From: Nemertoderma westbladi
Lineage: Eukaryota; Xenacoelomorpha; Nemertodermatida; Nemertodermatidae
Assembly: GCA_032718475.1 (NCBI GenBank)
Contig: JAUCBJ010001712.1
Coordinates: 1 to 64,000, forward strand
Length of the DNA stretch: 64,000 nucleotides
Direction: 5' to 3'
Part shown: piece after piece, positions 12,575 to 20,798 of the stretch
How the letters are laid out: the number at the start of each line of letters is the position of its first letter
Position numbering within the stretch: position 1 is the stretch's first letter
Translations under genes and position numbers: made by a program
The notes under the pieces: model-generated
The model's input: the letters and a program-made list of their open reading frames with translations, nothing else
What the model was told of the DNA's origin: nothing
The model's database searches: none

Positions 12575-14905
12575 CTACGCCCGCACCTCCAGACCTTCGG
12601 CTACCGCGCAGAGGATACCGGTTTCCCTCAGCGATTGTGTGGACCGCCGGGTCTTTGGTGTGCGGGCGCCCCTCAGACACATTAGAGCGGACCGCAGCAG
12701 GGCAAAGTTTAACTTCGTCCGCACGAGAGACACGGTCTGCGAATAGGGAGAATCCCGCTTGACTGAGAGGAGGAGCGATATTCGATTTATGAGCGCATGC
12801 GCGCTTCTGCTAGCGCCCCCTGTGGTAGCCATGATGAACGGGCAGAAACCTCCATGCTCGATCTCATTTATCCTCTCCTCGTATTTTCGTCGTTTCTCCC
12901 TCTCGTGCTTCTGATACGCGGACGAAATGGAACGGGGGTTAGAGGAGCACAGCGGGTTGAATATCTTTACGTCCACGTATACTTTCTCGAACCTCCCGCC
13001 CCAGACCCCGCACGCCGCTACATCCAGCCGCGCATCCGGGTCCCTTGAGGTGCTCGCCAGCCGAAATTCCTCGCTCTCTACTTGTTGTAGACCGGGTTCA
13101 CTCTCAACGTCATGGGCCACCTCGTTGAGCAACTCAGCTAAATAGTCCCGTACCTCGTTATGGCGAATACTGGGGTATCCCCCTGTCGGACAGTGCAGCG
13201 AATGCGAGATGGAGAATGCAACTCCACATACACAGTGGGAGGGGAGCTTTGGTGGCAGCCAACCATACCTCAAGCACAGGGCATCCCGAAATGCTGTTTT
13301 GTGTAGGGCGAACCCGTACTTGAGGATTGGTAAGGCTGTCAGCCACGATGAAGCACCTTTCTCCTGTGTTAGTGCCCGGAGGTACTTGGAGTCGTCTGAC
13401 AACTGTCTGTTTACATCCGCCGCCTTCGCTTTCACGTACTCCTCCCTTTCCCCCACCACTTCACGTACAATAAGCCTCTGTGCCTCGCGTGGTCGGGCCG
13501 TTCCGACCCCGATGGAATCGAGAGGTTCACAGATCCTCCTCGATGAATGGTAACTCTCCCGCAGGTCCTGTGGTTGGTATATTGCAAGGCCGCCCTCCCT
13601 TACAGGAAGAGCGAGCAACTTCCTCTCGATTTCGCCTGGAGGGGCCCGTCCGGTCAGTGTAGGTATGAGGTGGTCCACTATGTATTTCTCCACGTTGTCC
13701 AAGTTATCTACGAAATGTGGGGTGGTTCGGGAGAGGTAAGTAGACTTTGACTGTAGACCATTTATGAGGCAACTATATGCTGGATGGGGAGCAGTAACTG
13801 CGAACTCGTTTAATCGCGCCAATTGCTCACACAGTTTGTCAACACGCTCCAATATGAATTTATTGCATGCGTTCTCTGAACCAATAACTGATCCTAGTAC
13901 CCTGTGACCATCAGTCAATTTTATGCCGGTTCCTGCAAATATCTTCTCAGCCTGCTTTCTGTGCTCGTCCTTTACAATCAGATAGGATTTTACCGGGTTG
14001 GGGAAGTAGCCATACCCTGGACCGATTTCATTGACCTTCTCCCAGTACTCTCTTAGCCTTATGAGTCCGCCGGCGACATTCCCATCGTCTGCGAACCATT
14101 TTTGGATGAGAGAACCACCCCTTCGATTGGCATTTTGTTGGTCTCCACCGCATGGGTAGTCATGGTCCGCCTGTCTGCCCCCTGGGTCTCCAACCGCACC
14201 CATTGTTTCCATGGACTGCTTGCCCTCGTTCTCCACTGATACGGTCTGTGCGCCTATCATTACGAGTTTCTTTACCATTGGCAGTGTACCAGAGCCATAC
14301 ATTGCCATGGCGAGCGGATCTCCCTGGGTGGTACCCTCCTCAGACCACATGATCTCTTTGTCCACGAACAGTGGGGTTGGTTCTCGATAGGTGTTCACCA
14401 GGACTGTTGACAATGCAGGACATACATGTTTAATGTTTAACAGCGCGAGTTGTCTGTTCAATGCATTGAATGCGTTTGTTGCATCTATCAATAGGATTCC
14501 TTCGCACTCGGTGGTGTTGTATTGGTCACGCAAAGCATGAATGGCATGCTCGATTCCTCCAAGCTGCCCCACGCACAACTGGGTATTACCGGCCACTGCT
14601 TCCAGGTCTACCCTGGTACATGTCATTATCGACTTCCCTATTATCCTTCTCAGTACTTCTCCTACACCAATCGGTCGGACGCCGGGTGTTTTATCCAGGG
14701 GCACCAGTCGACGTGCATTGAGTGGGGAAATACTCTTGGGGTCAACGTATTCGGTACAAAGGCGTCTCGTAACCGCGGCCACCGCGTTTCGGGTCGTTTG
14801 ATGTGGATCCAAATGCCGTAAGCATGCGTCTCCATCCATCGGCGTCGATGCCAGATGGACCAGGTGTTCCCCGAGTGTGGAGGGATGCGGACAGAATTGC
14901 CTCAC
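12575..14905 (-). CDS. Reverse transcriptase plus restriction-like endonuclease
   Basis: The longest intact frame of the element, starting inside the RT because of a frameshift near 14785-14795. Residues upstream of about 40 are probably out of the true frame. RT motifs: RPIGVGEVLRRIIGKS (before motif A), LIDATNAFNALNR (motif A, first catalytic Asp), GTTQGDPLAMAMYG (motif B), FADDGNVAG (motif C, the catalytic DD pair), RVLGSVIGS (motif E-like). Near the C-terminus come a Cys/His block (CVCG...HSLHCPTGG...RHNEVRD) and ARLDVAACGVWGGRF...VYVDVKIFNP, which fits the PD-D/ExK nuclease of RLE-bearing LINEs, followed by a conserved basic/aromatic tail. The enzyme would copy LINE RNA at a nicked target. 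The catalytic residues look intact, so decay is limited to the upstream breaks. Confidence 0.88.
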   Translation of the reverse strand: MRQFCPHPSTLGEHLVHLASTPMDGDACLRHLDPHQTTRNAVAAVTRRLCTEYVDPKSISPLNARRLVPLDKTPGVRPIGVGEVLRRIIGKSIMTCTRVDLEAVAGNTQLCVGQLGGIEHAIHALRDQYNTTECEGILLIDATNAFNALNRQLALLNIKHVCPALSTVLVNTYREPTPLFVDKEIMWSEEGTTQGDPLAMAMYGSGTLPMVKKLVMIGAQTVSVENEGKQSMETMGAVGDPGGRQADHDYPCGGDQQNANRRGGSLIQKWFADDGNVAGGLIRLREYWEKVNEIGPGYGYFPNPVKSYLIVKDEHRKQAEKIFAGTGIKLTDGHRVLGSVIGSENACNKFILERVDKLCEQLARLNEFAVTAPHPAYSCLINGLQSKSTYLSRTTPHFVDNLDNVEKYIVDHLIPTLTGRAPPGEIERKLLALPVREGGLAIYQPQDLRESYHSSRRICEPLDSIGVGTARPREAQRLIVREVVGEREEYVKAKAADVNRQLSDDSKYLRALTQEKGASSWLTALPILKYGFALHKTAFRDALCLRYGWLPPKLPSHCVCGVAFSISHSLHCPTGGYPSIRHNEVRDYLAELLNEVAHDVESEPGLQQVESEEFRLASTSRDPDARLDVAACGVWGGRFEKVYVDVKIFNPLCSSNPRSISSAYQKHEREKRRKYEERINEIEHGGFCPFIMATTGGASRSAHALINRISLLLSVKRDSPYSQTVSLVRTKLNFALLRSALMCLRGARTPKTRRSTQSLRETGILCAVAEGLEVRA

Positions 14906-16205
14906 CCCTAATCGCGTCGAAAATTGCCGGGTGAAAACTGACAGTGTCCCCCCATGCTGATTCGATTAGTGACGGATCGACACTTCCAGGCGCTGGATGT
15001 TTCTCCCTTAGGATCTCCTTAACGGTTTTATTCCCAACCAATTCCGTTAATCCCATAACCGAACCGCCCTTACCATCCGTTAGTATATCCATTGCAGCGG
15101 AAATCCGTCCCGTGTTCATCCGAGACACGAAGTCCCTCCTGGGTTTATCAGAGTCCACCCTAACAGCACCATTTCCTACACTCCGGGCCTGGAGTGCTCT
15201 CCCTTCGTCTAAGAGAGCGCCAATGTCGCCCTCGTTCCAAAGTTCGAGTCGTCTCCGAAGGGTTTGGCTGATACTACCTGAGGCACCATATCCATCTGGT
15301 TCCTTGACTGCGGCATGTAATAGTAGTTTGGGTGCTGTCATAACTGCTAGCAGAGCAACCCCTTCTAGATTGGATTTCTCGCTGAAGGCCTTTAAAAGTT
15401 TGGTAATCGAGCAAATAAATTGCCGACCGACCTGTGTACGAGGAATACTGAAGAGATGAGGCTTCCAGTGGACAACCTCATCATACGCATCCTTTAATTG
15501 ACTTTCAAATAACTCGCCGGGTATTCCGTTCCAACTAAACGCCAGGCCGCGGGGTTGATATCCTGGTAGGTCGGGGACGGCGCGAGACGGGGGCGTCGTA
15601 GGCATGATGGTGATGGCGCCTGACGGGGGCGTTGTAGACATGGCAGCACCTGACGGGGGCGTCGTAGACATGGCGGCGCTTGGCGGGGGCGTCGTAGACA
15701 TGGGGGCACCTGACGCGGGCGTCGTAGACATGGTGGCGCTTGACGGGGGCGTCGTAGACATGGGGGCACCTGACGCGGGCGTCGTAGACATGGCGGCGCT
15801 TGACGGGGGCGTCATAGACATGGCGGCACCTGACGCGGGCGCCGTAGACATGGCGGCGCTTGACGGGGGCGTCGTAGACATGGCGGCGTCTGACGGGGGC
15901 GTTGTAGACATGGCGGCGCCTGACGCGGGCGCCGTAAACATGGCAGCGCCTGACGCGGGCGTTGAAGGCGTGGCGGCGCCTGACGGGGGCGCAGTAGACG
16001 GTGCGGCGCCATTCAACTCCGCTATGAATCCCACGACCTCGCTCACCACAACGTCAGACGCTGTGATGTCTGTTTGATCAGCCCCATTGGGAACAAGGGT
16101 CGAGTCTAGATCAATTAGAGTTTCATCTGGAGACCTAACATCAAGTTCCAATGGTTGCGATGAAGATATGCGCGCCGGCGCCACCTGGTTGTCAGCAGTT
16201 GACGA
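14742..16205 (-). CDS. N-terminal half of the RLE-LINE protein (spacer plus RT lead)
   Basis: An open frame from just after the TAG at 16206-16208 to 14742. No ATG is needed, since it is in frame with the Cys-rich module upstream. The first ~55 codons are Ser/Asp-rich, then about 14 ten-residue repeats (SGAAMSTTPP-like), then an ordered region (YQPRGLAFSWNGIPGELFES..., TAPKLLLHAAVKEPDG, RDFVSRMNTGRISAA) ending in RGTPGPSGIDADGWRRML. That last block is the start of the RT domain and continues in the other frame after the shift near 14785-14795. The last ~15 codons of this frame are therefore spurious. The ordered part matches the pre-RT region of this LINE type by position only. Confidence 0.75.
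   Translation of the reverse strand, partial: SSTADNQVAPARISSSQPLELDVRSPDETLIDLDSTLVPNGADQTDITASDVVVSEVVGFIAELNGAAPSTAPPSGAATPSTPASGAAMFTAPASGAAMSTTPPSDAAMSTTPPSSAAMSTAPASGAAMSMTPPSSAAMSTTPASGAPMSTTPPSSATMSTTPASGAPMSTTPPPSAAMSTTPPSGAAMSTTPPSGAITIMPTTPPSRAVPDLPGYQPRGLAFSWNGIPGELFESQLKDAYDEVVHWKPHLFSIPRTQVGRQFICSITKLLKAFSEKSNLEGVALLAVMTAPKLLLHAAVKEPDGYGASGSISQTLRRRLELWNEGDIGALLDEGRALQARSVGNGAVRVDSDKPRRDFVSRMNTGRISAAMDILTDGKGGSVMGLTELVGNKTVKEILREKHPAPGSVDPSLIESAWGDTVSFHPAIFDAIRGEAILSASLHTRGTPGPSGIDADGWRRMLTAFGSTSNDPKRGGRGYETPLYRIR
15591..16010 (-). repeat. 30-bp coding minisatellite (10-residue repeats)
   Basis: About 14 tandem 30-bp units (plus-strand unit begins GACGGGGGCGTCGTAGACAT). On the LINE sense strand they encode SGAAMSTTPP variants. 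Length is a multiple of three, so copy-number change keeps the frame. The plus-strand open frame over the same DNA (MAAPDGGVVD repeats) is a shadow. Confidence 0.9.
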
Positions 16206-16361
16206 CTATGTCGGCTGCGAACAGGAATGACCATTCCCGAATAGATTTTCGCACCGCCCTGCTGTACCAGGACCGCAGTTTTCGCAGGCCCGTTTTGCGC
16301 GAACGCAAACGCATGTCTTGCATTTGCCCGACGTAAAATTGCAGCCACAACACCTTCCCAT
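16206..16361 (-). CDS. Cys-rich N-terminal module, closed by an in-frame TAG
   Basis: ATG at 16361, TAG at 16208-16206, 51 codons. It begins MGRCCGCNFTSGKCKTCVCV and has ten cysteines in CxxC/CxC spacing, with basic residues (VRAKRAC) between. It reads as a compact zinc-binding module of the kind found at the N-terminus of RLE-LINE proteins, presumably for nucleic-acid binding. It is in the same frame as the following 14742-16205 frame, separated only by this TAG, so the original protein most likely began here. Zinc binding is inferred from the cysteines. Confidence 0.65.
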   Translation of the reverse strand: MGRCCGCNFTSGKCKTCVCVRAKRACENCGPGTAGRCENLFGNGHSCSQPT

Positions 16362-16484
16362 ATGCAAAATCAAAGTAGCCTGTGGTCAGTAGCAGTAACA
16401 GCGGTAGGCAAGCAGTCACTTACACTACCGTACAGGAGCCGTACTCGGTATATAATACATTGACTTATAATATATGCCACGTGA

Positions 16485-16498
16485 GCACGTGAGCAACT
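16485..16498. repeat. Target-site duplication, 5' side of the RLE-type LINE
   Basis: GCACGTGAGCAACT, identical to 12406-12419. Confidence 0.92.
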
Positions 16499-16887
16499 AA
16501 ACTGGCTGGTTTCCTAGTCTGAGACTTCGAGCAGTACGTGAACAACTAAGCTGACTAGTTAACTAGTCTGGGACTTCGAGCATCACGTGAAAACTAAGCT
16601 GACTGGTTCACTAGTCTGGGACTTCGAGCAGCACGTGAACAACTAAACTGAACTGTTATTACAGTAGAAGTACTGTAAGTACTACTACAGTAAGAAGTTT
16701 ACAGTATGAAGTCTACTGCTCTAGCTCCTTGACCTTTTAGTACGTACCCACGTACATTATGCAGCACACTGTGTACAGTTTGTGATGGAAATATTATAAT
16801 TCTGTAATTTGAATCAACCGCCAAAAATATATCAATTCACTGCGCCTTTCTATCATCTATCCACTTGAAATCTACTATTAACATAAT
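16485..16887 (+). repeat. Repeat unit copy A, middle segment with 49-bp tandem repeats
   Basis: 16485-16650 holds about three imperfect ~49-bp tandem units (core TGGGACTTCGAGCA...CACGTGAACAACTAAGCTGACT). 16650-16887 is the inverted counterpart of about 50840-51090, including the matching stretch GAATCAACCGCCAAAAATAT. The segment is cut at about 16887 by the next LINE. Confidence 0.88.
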
Positions 16888-18612
16888 TCAGTACAGGTAC
16901 AGTTCAGTTTTCAGTACAGTTTTCAGGTATTAAACGACTCCCAGGCTGCTTTTCGTGCAGGCTACAGAACAACAGACCATTTGTTTGTGTTAAGTGGGTT
17001 GATAAATTATCTCACGTCTCATGGTAATAAACTGTATTGCGGATTTATAGATTTTCAAAAGGCATTTGACCGTGTGGAACGCGATGCTCTCTCTATGGGT
17101 GAAACTCAATTGCCTTGGATTTTCAGGAAAGATATTTCAGGTTATTAAGAGTCTCTATGAAAGTGTGAAGTCGCGAGTGAAATGGAATGGAGGCATATCT
17201 GAGGCGTATGACTGCTTTTTGGGCGTATTGCAAGGGGAATGTTTGTCCCCGGTACTTTTTATTCTTTTTCTCAATGACCTGGAGGCTGAGCTGAGACTTG
17301 GCGGTGTAAATGGTATCACCCTATCCCACTTGCAGCTATTTCTATTACTTTACGCGGACGATCTGGTACTAATAGCCACCACAGGATCGGACTTACAGAG
17401 ATCTTTTGATATCTTAGGGGCTTATTCAGAGTATTGGGGCCTACGGGTTAATCTGGACAAAACAAATGTCGTAGTTTTTCGGAGAGGGGGTTCATTGGCG
17501 AGAGGAGACAAATGGTTTTATAAAGGGGAGAGTGTTGGTGTTGTCTCACAATACAATTATCTGGGAATCACCTTGTCATTTACAGGTAAATTTGCATGCG
17601 CCCAAAGAATACTGGCGCAAAAGGCTGAAAAGGGTTCATTCTCGCTCTTTAGGTATTTTATTAAATTCCCAAATTTGTCATTTGCATTGAAGTACAAGCT
17701 ATTCTCGATATTGATTGCGCCAATTTTAAGTTACGGTGCCGATGTTTGGGGATTTCATTCTGCTCCGGCAATTGAGCGTGTTCATTTAGCTTTTTTGAAA
17801 CGCCTACTTGGAGTAAAACGGAGCACTCCTGATTTTGCCGTCTACGGGGAAACTGGGGCTGTGCCGCTTTCAGTTTCACGAAAGCTGACAATTGTAAAAT
17901 TTTGGGTAAGAACTTTGACTCTCCCGGAGACGAGACTGACTAAACGTATGTATCAGGTACTTTACGAGGATGCACTGCAGGGGTCAGCGACAAACTGGGT
18001 TTCAATGGTAAGCGATGTATTAAATGGCCTGGGCCAAAGTTGGGAGTCTCAAAATGTTGGGGATGCCAAATTATTCTTAAATAACGTAAGGGTAGTTTTA
18101 ATGGATCAATTCATACAAGGGTGGTGGGCTGATATATCAAACTCTTCCAAAGGACAATATTACGTTAAAGATAAATTCGGAACAGAAGAATATCTACATT
18201 TATTAAAGGACAATAATGGCTTACGTCAAACCCTCGCAAGGTTTCGGTGCTCGTCCCACAACTTAGAGATTGATGTTGGTCGTTGGGATCACAGAGATGT
18301 ACAGGATCGGGTGTGTAAAATTTGTAACTTAGGGGAAGTAGAACATGAGTACCACTTTCTGCTTGTGTGTCCTGCTTACTCAAATATAAGGCAAACTTAT
18401 TTACGGCAATATTACACTATAAACCCATCGGTATATAAGTTTAAGGCATTACTACGGCGCAAACCAGATTTAAAAAACTTAGCTTTGTATCTGAGTAAAG
18501 CATTTGCCGTAAGGGAGCGATTGCTAGCAAGATTATAGTTAATGTGCAATTCAACAATAACACATACGTATGCTTGTTGTCGATTAATAATAATATTAAT
18601 AATAAAAAAAAA
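16888..18612 (+). mobile_element. 5'-truncated LINE (RT plus C-terminal zinc ribbon)
   Basis: Inserted into repeat unit A between ...CTATTAACATAAT and TATAAGTGTATAATTG, which are nearly adjacent in copy C. It lacks ORF1 and the endonuclease and ends in an (AAT)n/A-rich tail (about 18585-18612). No clean TSD is visible. This is the 3' half of an APE-type LINE. Confidence 0.85.
17066..18538 (+). CDS. LINE reverse transcriptase, C-terminal part
   Basis: RT motif A (GFIDFQKAFDRVERDAL) lies just upstream in another frame (about 17040-17090), so a one-base indel near 17090 separates it, and the annotated start is not a real initiator. In frame: GVLQGECLSPVLFILFLNDL (motif B), LLLYADDLVLIATTG (motif C, catalytic DD), YNYLGITLS (motif E). 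After the thumb comes a zinc-ribbon-like C-terminal domain: SSHNLEIDVGRW...CKICNLGEVEHEYHFLLVCPAY. The product would reverse-transcribe LINE RNA. It is incomplete here and cannot act alone. Confidence 0.85.
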   Translation: MTVWNAMLSLWVKLNCLGFSGKIFQVIKSLYESVKSRVKWNGGISEAYDCFLGVLQGECLSPVLFILFLNDLEAELRLGGVNGITLSHLQLFLLLYADDLVLIATTGSDLQRSFDILGAYSEYWGLRVNLDKTNVVVFRRGGSLARGDKWFYKGESVGVVSQYNYLGITLSFTGKFACAQRILAQKAEKGSFSLFRYFIKFPNLSFALKYKLFSILIAPILSYGADVWGFHSAPAIERVHLAFLKRLLGVKRSTPDFAVYGETGAVPLSVSRKLTIVKFWVRTLTLPETRLTKRMYQVLYEDALQGSATNWVSMVSDVLNGLGQSWESQNVGDAKLFLNNVRVVLMDQFIQGWWADISNSSKGQYYVKDKFGTEEYLHLLKDNNGLRQTLARFRCSSHNLEIDVGRWDHRDVQDRVCKICNLGEVEHEYHFLLVCPAYSNIRQTYLRQYYTINPSVYKFKALLRRKPDLKNLALYLSKAFAVRERLLARL

Positions 18613-19030
18613 TATAAGTGTATAATTGTTATGATTATACTGTTCTATAATTTACTGGGATAGAAGTTAATTCAAATCACCCCCCCCCCCCTCCCCCGCC
18701 TCAATTTTGCTCGAAGTCCCAGACTATTTAACCAGTTAGCTTAGTTGTTAACGTGCTGCTCGAAGTCCCAGACTAGTTAACCAGTCAGCTTAGTTGTTCA
18801 CGTGCTGCTCGAAGTCCCAGACTAGTTAACCAGTCAGCTTAGTTGTTCACGTGCTGCTCGAAATCCCAGACTAGTTAACCAAGAAGCTTAGTTGTTCACG
18901 AGCTGCTCTAAGTCCTAGACTAGTTAACCAGCAGTCAGCTTAGTTGTTCACGTACTGCTCGAAGTCCCAGACTAGTTAACCAGTCAGCTTAGTTGTTCAC
19001 GTGCTGCTCGAAGCCCCAGAATAGATAAAA
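18613..19030. repeat. End of unit A, poly-C, and inverted 49-bp tandem repeats (unit B)
   Basis: 18613-18673 completes copy A (matching the inverse of about 50805-50870). A C12 run (18680-18691) follows. 18709-19030 holds six to seven 49-bp units (GCTCGAAGTCCCAGACTAGT...CAGCTTAGTTGTTCACGTG) in the opposite orientation to 16485-16650 and the same orientation as 51090-51255. So a second copy of the unit (B) begins here head-to-head with A. Confidence 0.88.
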
Positions 19031-19166
19031 ACAACAACCACAACAATAACGGATGAGTGAATTAAACCGATAAGAAATAATTTATTCTGATTCAATGAAT
19101 TACATTAGTCTTACTCTATTCATGTATTCAATGTTAAAACAGATTTGAATTTACCGCCAAAATATA

Positions 19167-19189
19167 GGTGGCAGATCTGATCTGCCACC
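19167..19189. other. Hairpin at the LINE 5' end
   Basis: GGTGGCAGAT, loop CTG, ATCTGCCACC: a perfect 10-bp stem at the 5' boundary of the CR1-type LINE. It may mark the 5' UTR or simply the insertion edge. Confidence 0.6.
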
Positions 19190-19326
19190 CTTTCTGCCTT
19201 TGGCCTTTGCAGTATAACCTTCGCCTTTGCGGGGTAACCTTGCAACCCCACCCAATACCCGTATTGGACTGGTTTGCCGAACACCCTGTTGCTACCGTTT
19301 CGAACTGCCGCGCCGAATCGACGGAG

Positions 19327-20382
19327 ATGTGGTCGACGAGTGGATTTAGCCTCTACTGCTCTCGTCGGGGAAGAAGATCTTGGGTCTCCTCTCCTCGAAC
19401 TAGAGGCCTAATCGCCAAACTCTGTCTTCTGTCTCTGGCTGGGGATATTGAGACCAACCCAGGACCCAGCAGGATGCGGGCCCCGAAGATCAACTGTCCC
19501 GTCTGTCAACGAGGAACAAACTCTCGGAGTAAGATCGTCCAATGCGAGAGTTGTGACACATTTGTACATTTAAAATGTTACCGCAGGAAAAGCAGTAATT
19601 TATTCTCCACCAGAAACTATCTTGAGCCAAGTTTTCTCTGCAATAGCTGTATTTTTACCGAACTTCCCTTTCATGATACTATTTTAGAATCAGAAACCGA
19701 CGATTCATTCCTCACATCGCCTCTGCAAACTCCAAGTGATGCTGAGAGTGAAACTTTTAAATTTTTTAAGAAAAAAGGTCTGCATTTTTTGCATTTAAAA
19801 GCACGATCTCTGCTTCCCAAACTTTCCGAAATTCGTATTTTAATAAATAAATCCAACCCAGCAGTTTTAACAATCTCTGAAACTTGGCTCGATGATAGCG
19901 TTTCTGATGGAGAAATTTATATTGATAATTACGTAGTTTTACGTAAGGATAGGGACAGACACGGTGGTGGTGTCTGTACTTACATTCGATGTGATTTAGC
20001 TTTTAATCGTAGGGAAGATTTAGAGACTTGTGACGAAGTTTTACTGGTGGAACTTTTACTTCCTAAAACTAAACCTATTTTAATCGGTACTTTATATCGG
20101 CCCCCTAAACAATCAGTTTTTTTGCAAAATTTTGAAAATACAATTTTATGTAATCTTAGGTCAGACTGTGAAATATATTTCTTAGGTGATTTTAATATCT
20201 GTTACCATCACAAAGCATCCCCCATCTGTAAACAGTACCAAAGTATTTTAAATTTGTTTGGTTTAAAACAAATTATTCGAGATTCTACCAGAATTACCAG
20301 TAAAACTTCTACTTTACTAGATCACATCCTTTGTACAGTAATAATACCGATATTATTTCTCAATCTGGGGTTTTACCTATAG
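19327..20382 (+). CDS. CR1-type ORF2 N-terminus: 2A-like peptide, PHD finger, APE endonuclease
   Basis: The frame is open from 19168, but the first ATG is at 19327, so I start there. Residues ~39-47 are GDIETNPGP, a canonical 2A motif, preceded by hydrophobic LIAKLCLLSLA. Next is a PHD-like C4HC3 finger (CPVC...CESCDTFVHLKCY...FLCNSC). From about residue 155 comes the APE-type endonuclease (LTISETWLDDS, RHGGGVCTYIR, LIGTLYRPP, FLGDFNI). A frameshift near 20335 ends the frame, and the endonuclease C-terminus (LSDHFIVF) continues at 20331-20618. 2A-bearing CR1-like LINEs are known from several invertebrates. Here the element is too decayed to act. Confidence 0.88.
   Translation: MWSTSGFSLYCSRRGRRSWVSSPRTRGLIAKLCLLSLAGDIETNPGPSRMRAPKINCPVCQRGTNSRSKIVQCESCDTFVHLKCYRRKSSNLFSTRNYLEPSFLCNSCIFTELPFHDTILESETDDSFLTSPLQTPSDAESETFKFFKKKGLHFLHLKARSLLPKLSEIRILINKSNPAVLTISETWLDDSVSDGEIYIDNYVVLRKDRDRHGGGVCTYIRCDLAFNRREDLETCDEVLLVELLLPKTKPILIGTLYRPPKQSVFLQNFENTILCNLRSDCEIYFLGDFNICYHHKASPICKQYQSILNLFGLKQIIRDSTRITSKTSTLLDHILCTVIIPILFLNLGFYL
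19441..19467 (+). other. 2A-like ribosome-skipping motif
   Basis: Encodes G-D-I-E-T-N-P-G-P, an exact match to the D-(V/I)-E-x-N-P-G-P signature. Skipping would occur between the last Gly and Pro codons (19464/19465), releasing an ~46-residue leader from the PHD-EN-RT protein. Confidence 0.9.
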
Positions 20383-20618
20383 GTCTAAGCGATCATTTTA
20401 TAGTTTTTTGCACAAGAAAGACACAAAAATCTTTTTTCGGGGATCATAAAACAGTAACTGTTATGTCTATGAAAAATTACAGCAAGGAACGCTTTTTAAG
20501 TTTGTTAGTTAATTCTGACTGGGAACCATGTTTTAAGGCCGCTGACATTAACCTTGCGTACACTGTTTTTAATGATATATTTCTAAAGGCACTTAATACT
20601 GTAGCACCAATTAAATAA
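20331..20618 (+). pseudogene. Endonuclease C-terminus and start of EN-RT linker (frame-shifted)
   Basis: Continues the endonuclease in another frame: GVLPIGLSDHFIVFCTRK carries the conserved SDH of APE nucleases, followed by the linker (KNYSKERFLSLLVNSDW...INLAYTVFNDIFLKALNTVAPIK). The frame then stops. EPWMTSGILSNIRERDN and a further linker segment follow in other frames up to the inserted LINE at 20799. Confidence 0.8.
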
Positions 20619-20798
20619 ATTAGTCTTAAACAACGCACTGAGCCCTGGATGACCTCGGGTATTCTTAGTAATATCAGAGAAAGAGATAACTAACTATTTG
20701 TATAAATTTAGGAAATACCGTGTTTTAACTGATTATAATAATTACTGCAAATATAGAAACCTTGTCCAACGGGAAATAAAAAAAGCGAAATCTGAATA

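Larger units (their letters stand above)
12420..16484 (-). mobile_element. RLE-type non-LTR retrotransposon (LINE), decayed copy
   Basis: A 4.07-kb insertion with a perfect 14-bp TSD and a short A tail (the T run at 12420-12428 on the plus strand), so transcription runs from 16484 to 12420. It encodes, in order, a Cys-rich N-terminal module, a repetitive Thr/Pro/Ala-rich spacer, a reverse transcriptase and a C-terminal restriction-like (PD-D/ExK) endonuclease. One in-frame TAG and one frameshift interrupt what should be a single ORF of about 1,250 codons. The target was the 49-bp tandem-repeat region of repeat unit A. TSD length and A tail fit target-primed reverse transcription. The clade (R2/NeSL/Hero-like) is not decided here. 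Confidence 0.9.

Noticed and set aside
15604-16077. Plus-strand 157-codon frame with DGGVVDMAAP repeats
   Set aside because: Antisense shadow of the LINE minisatellite, which is in frame with the RT-bearing minus-strand ORF.
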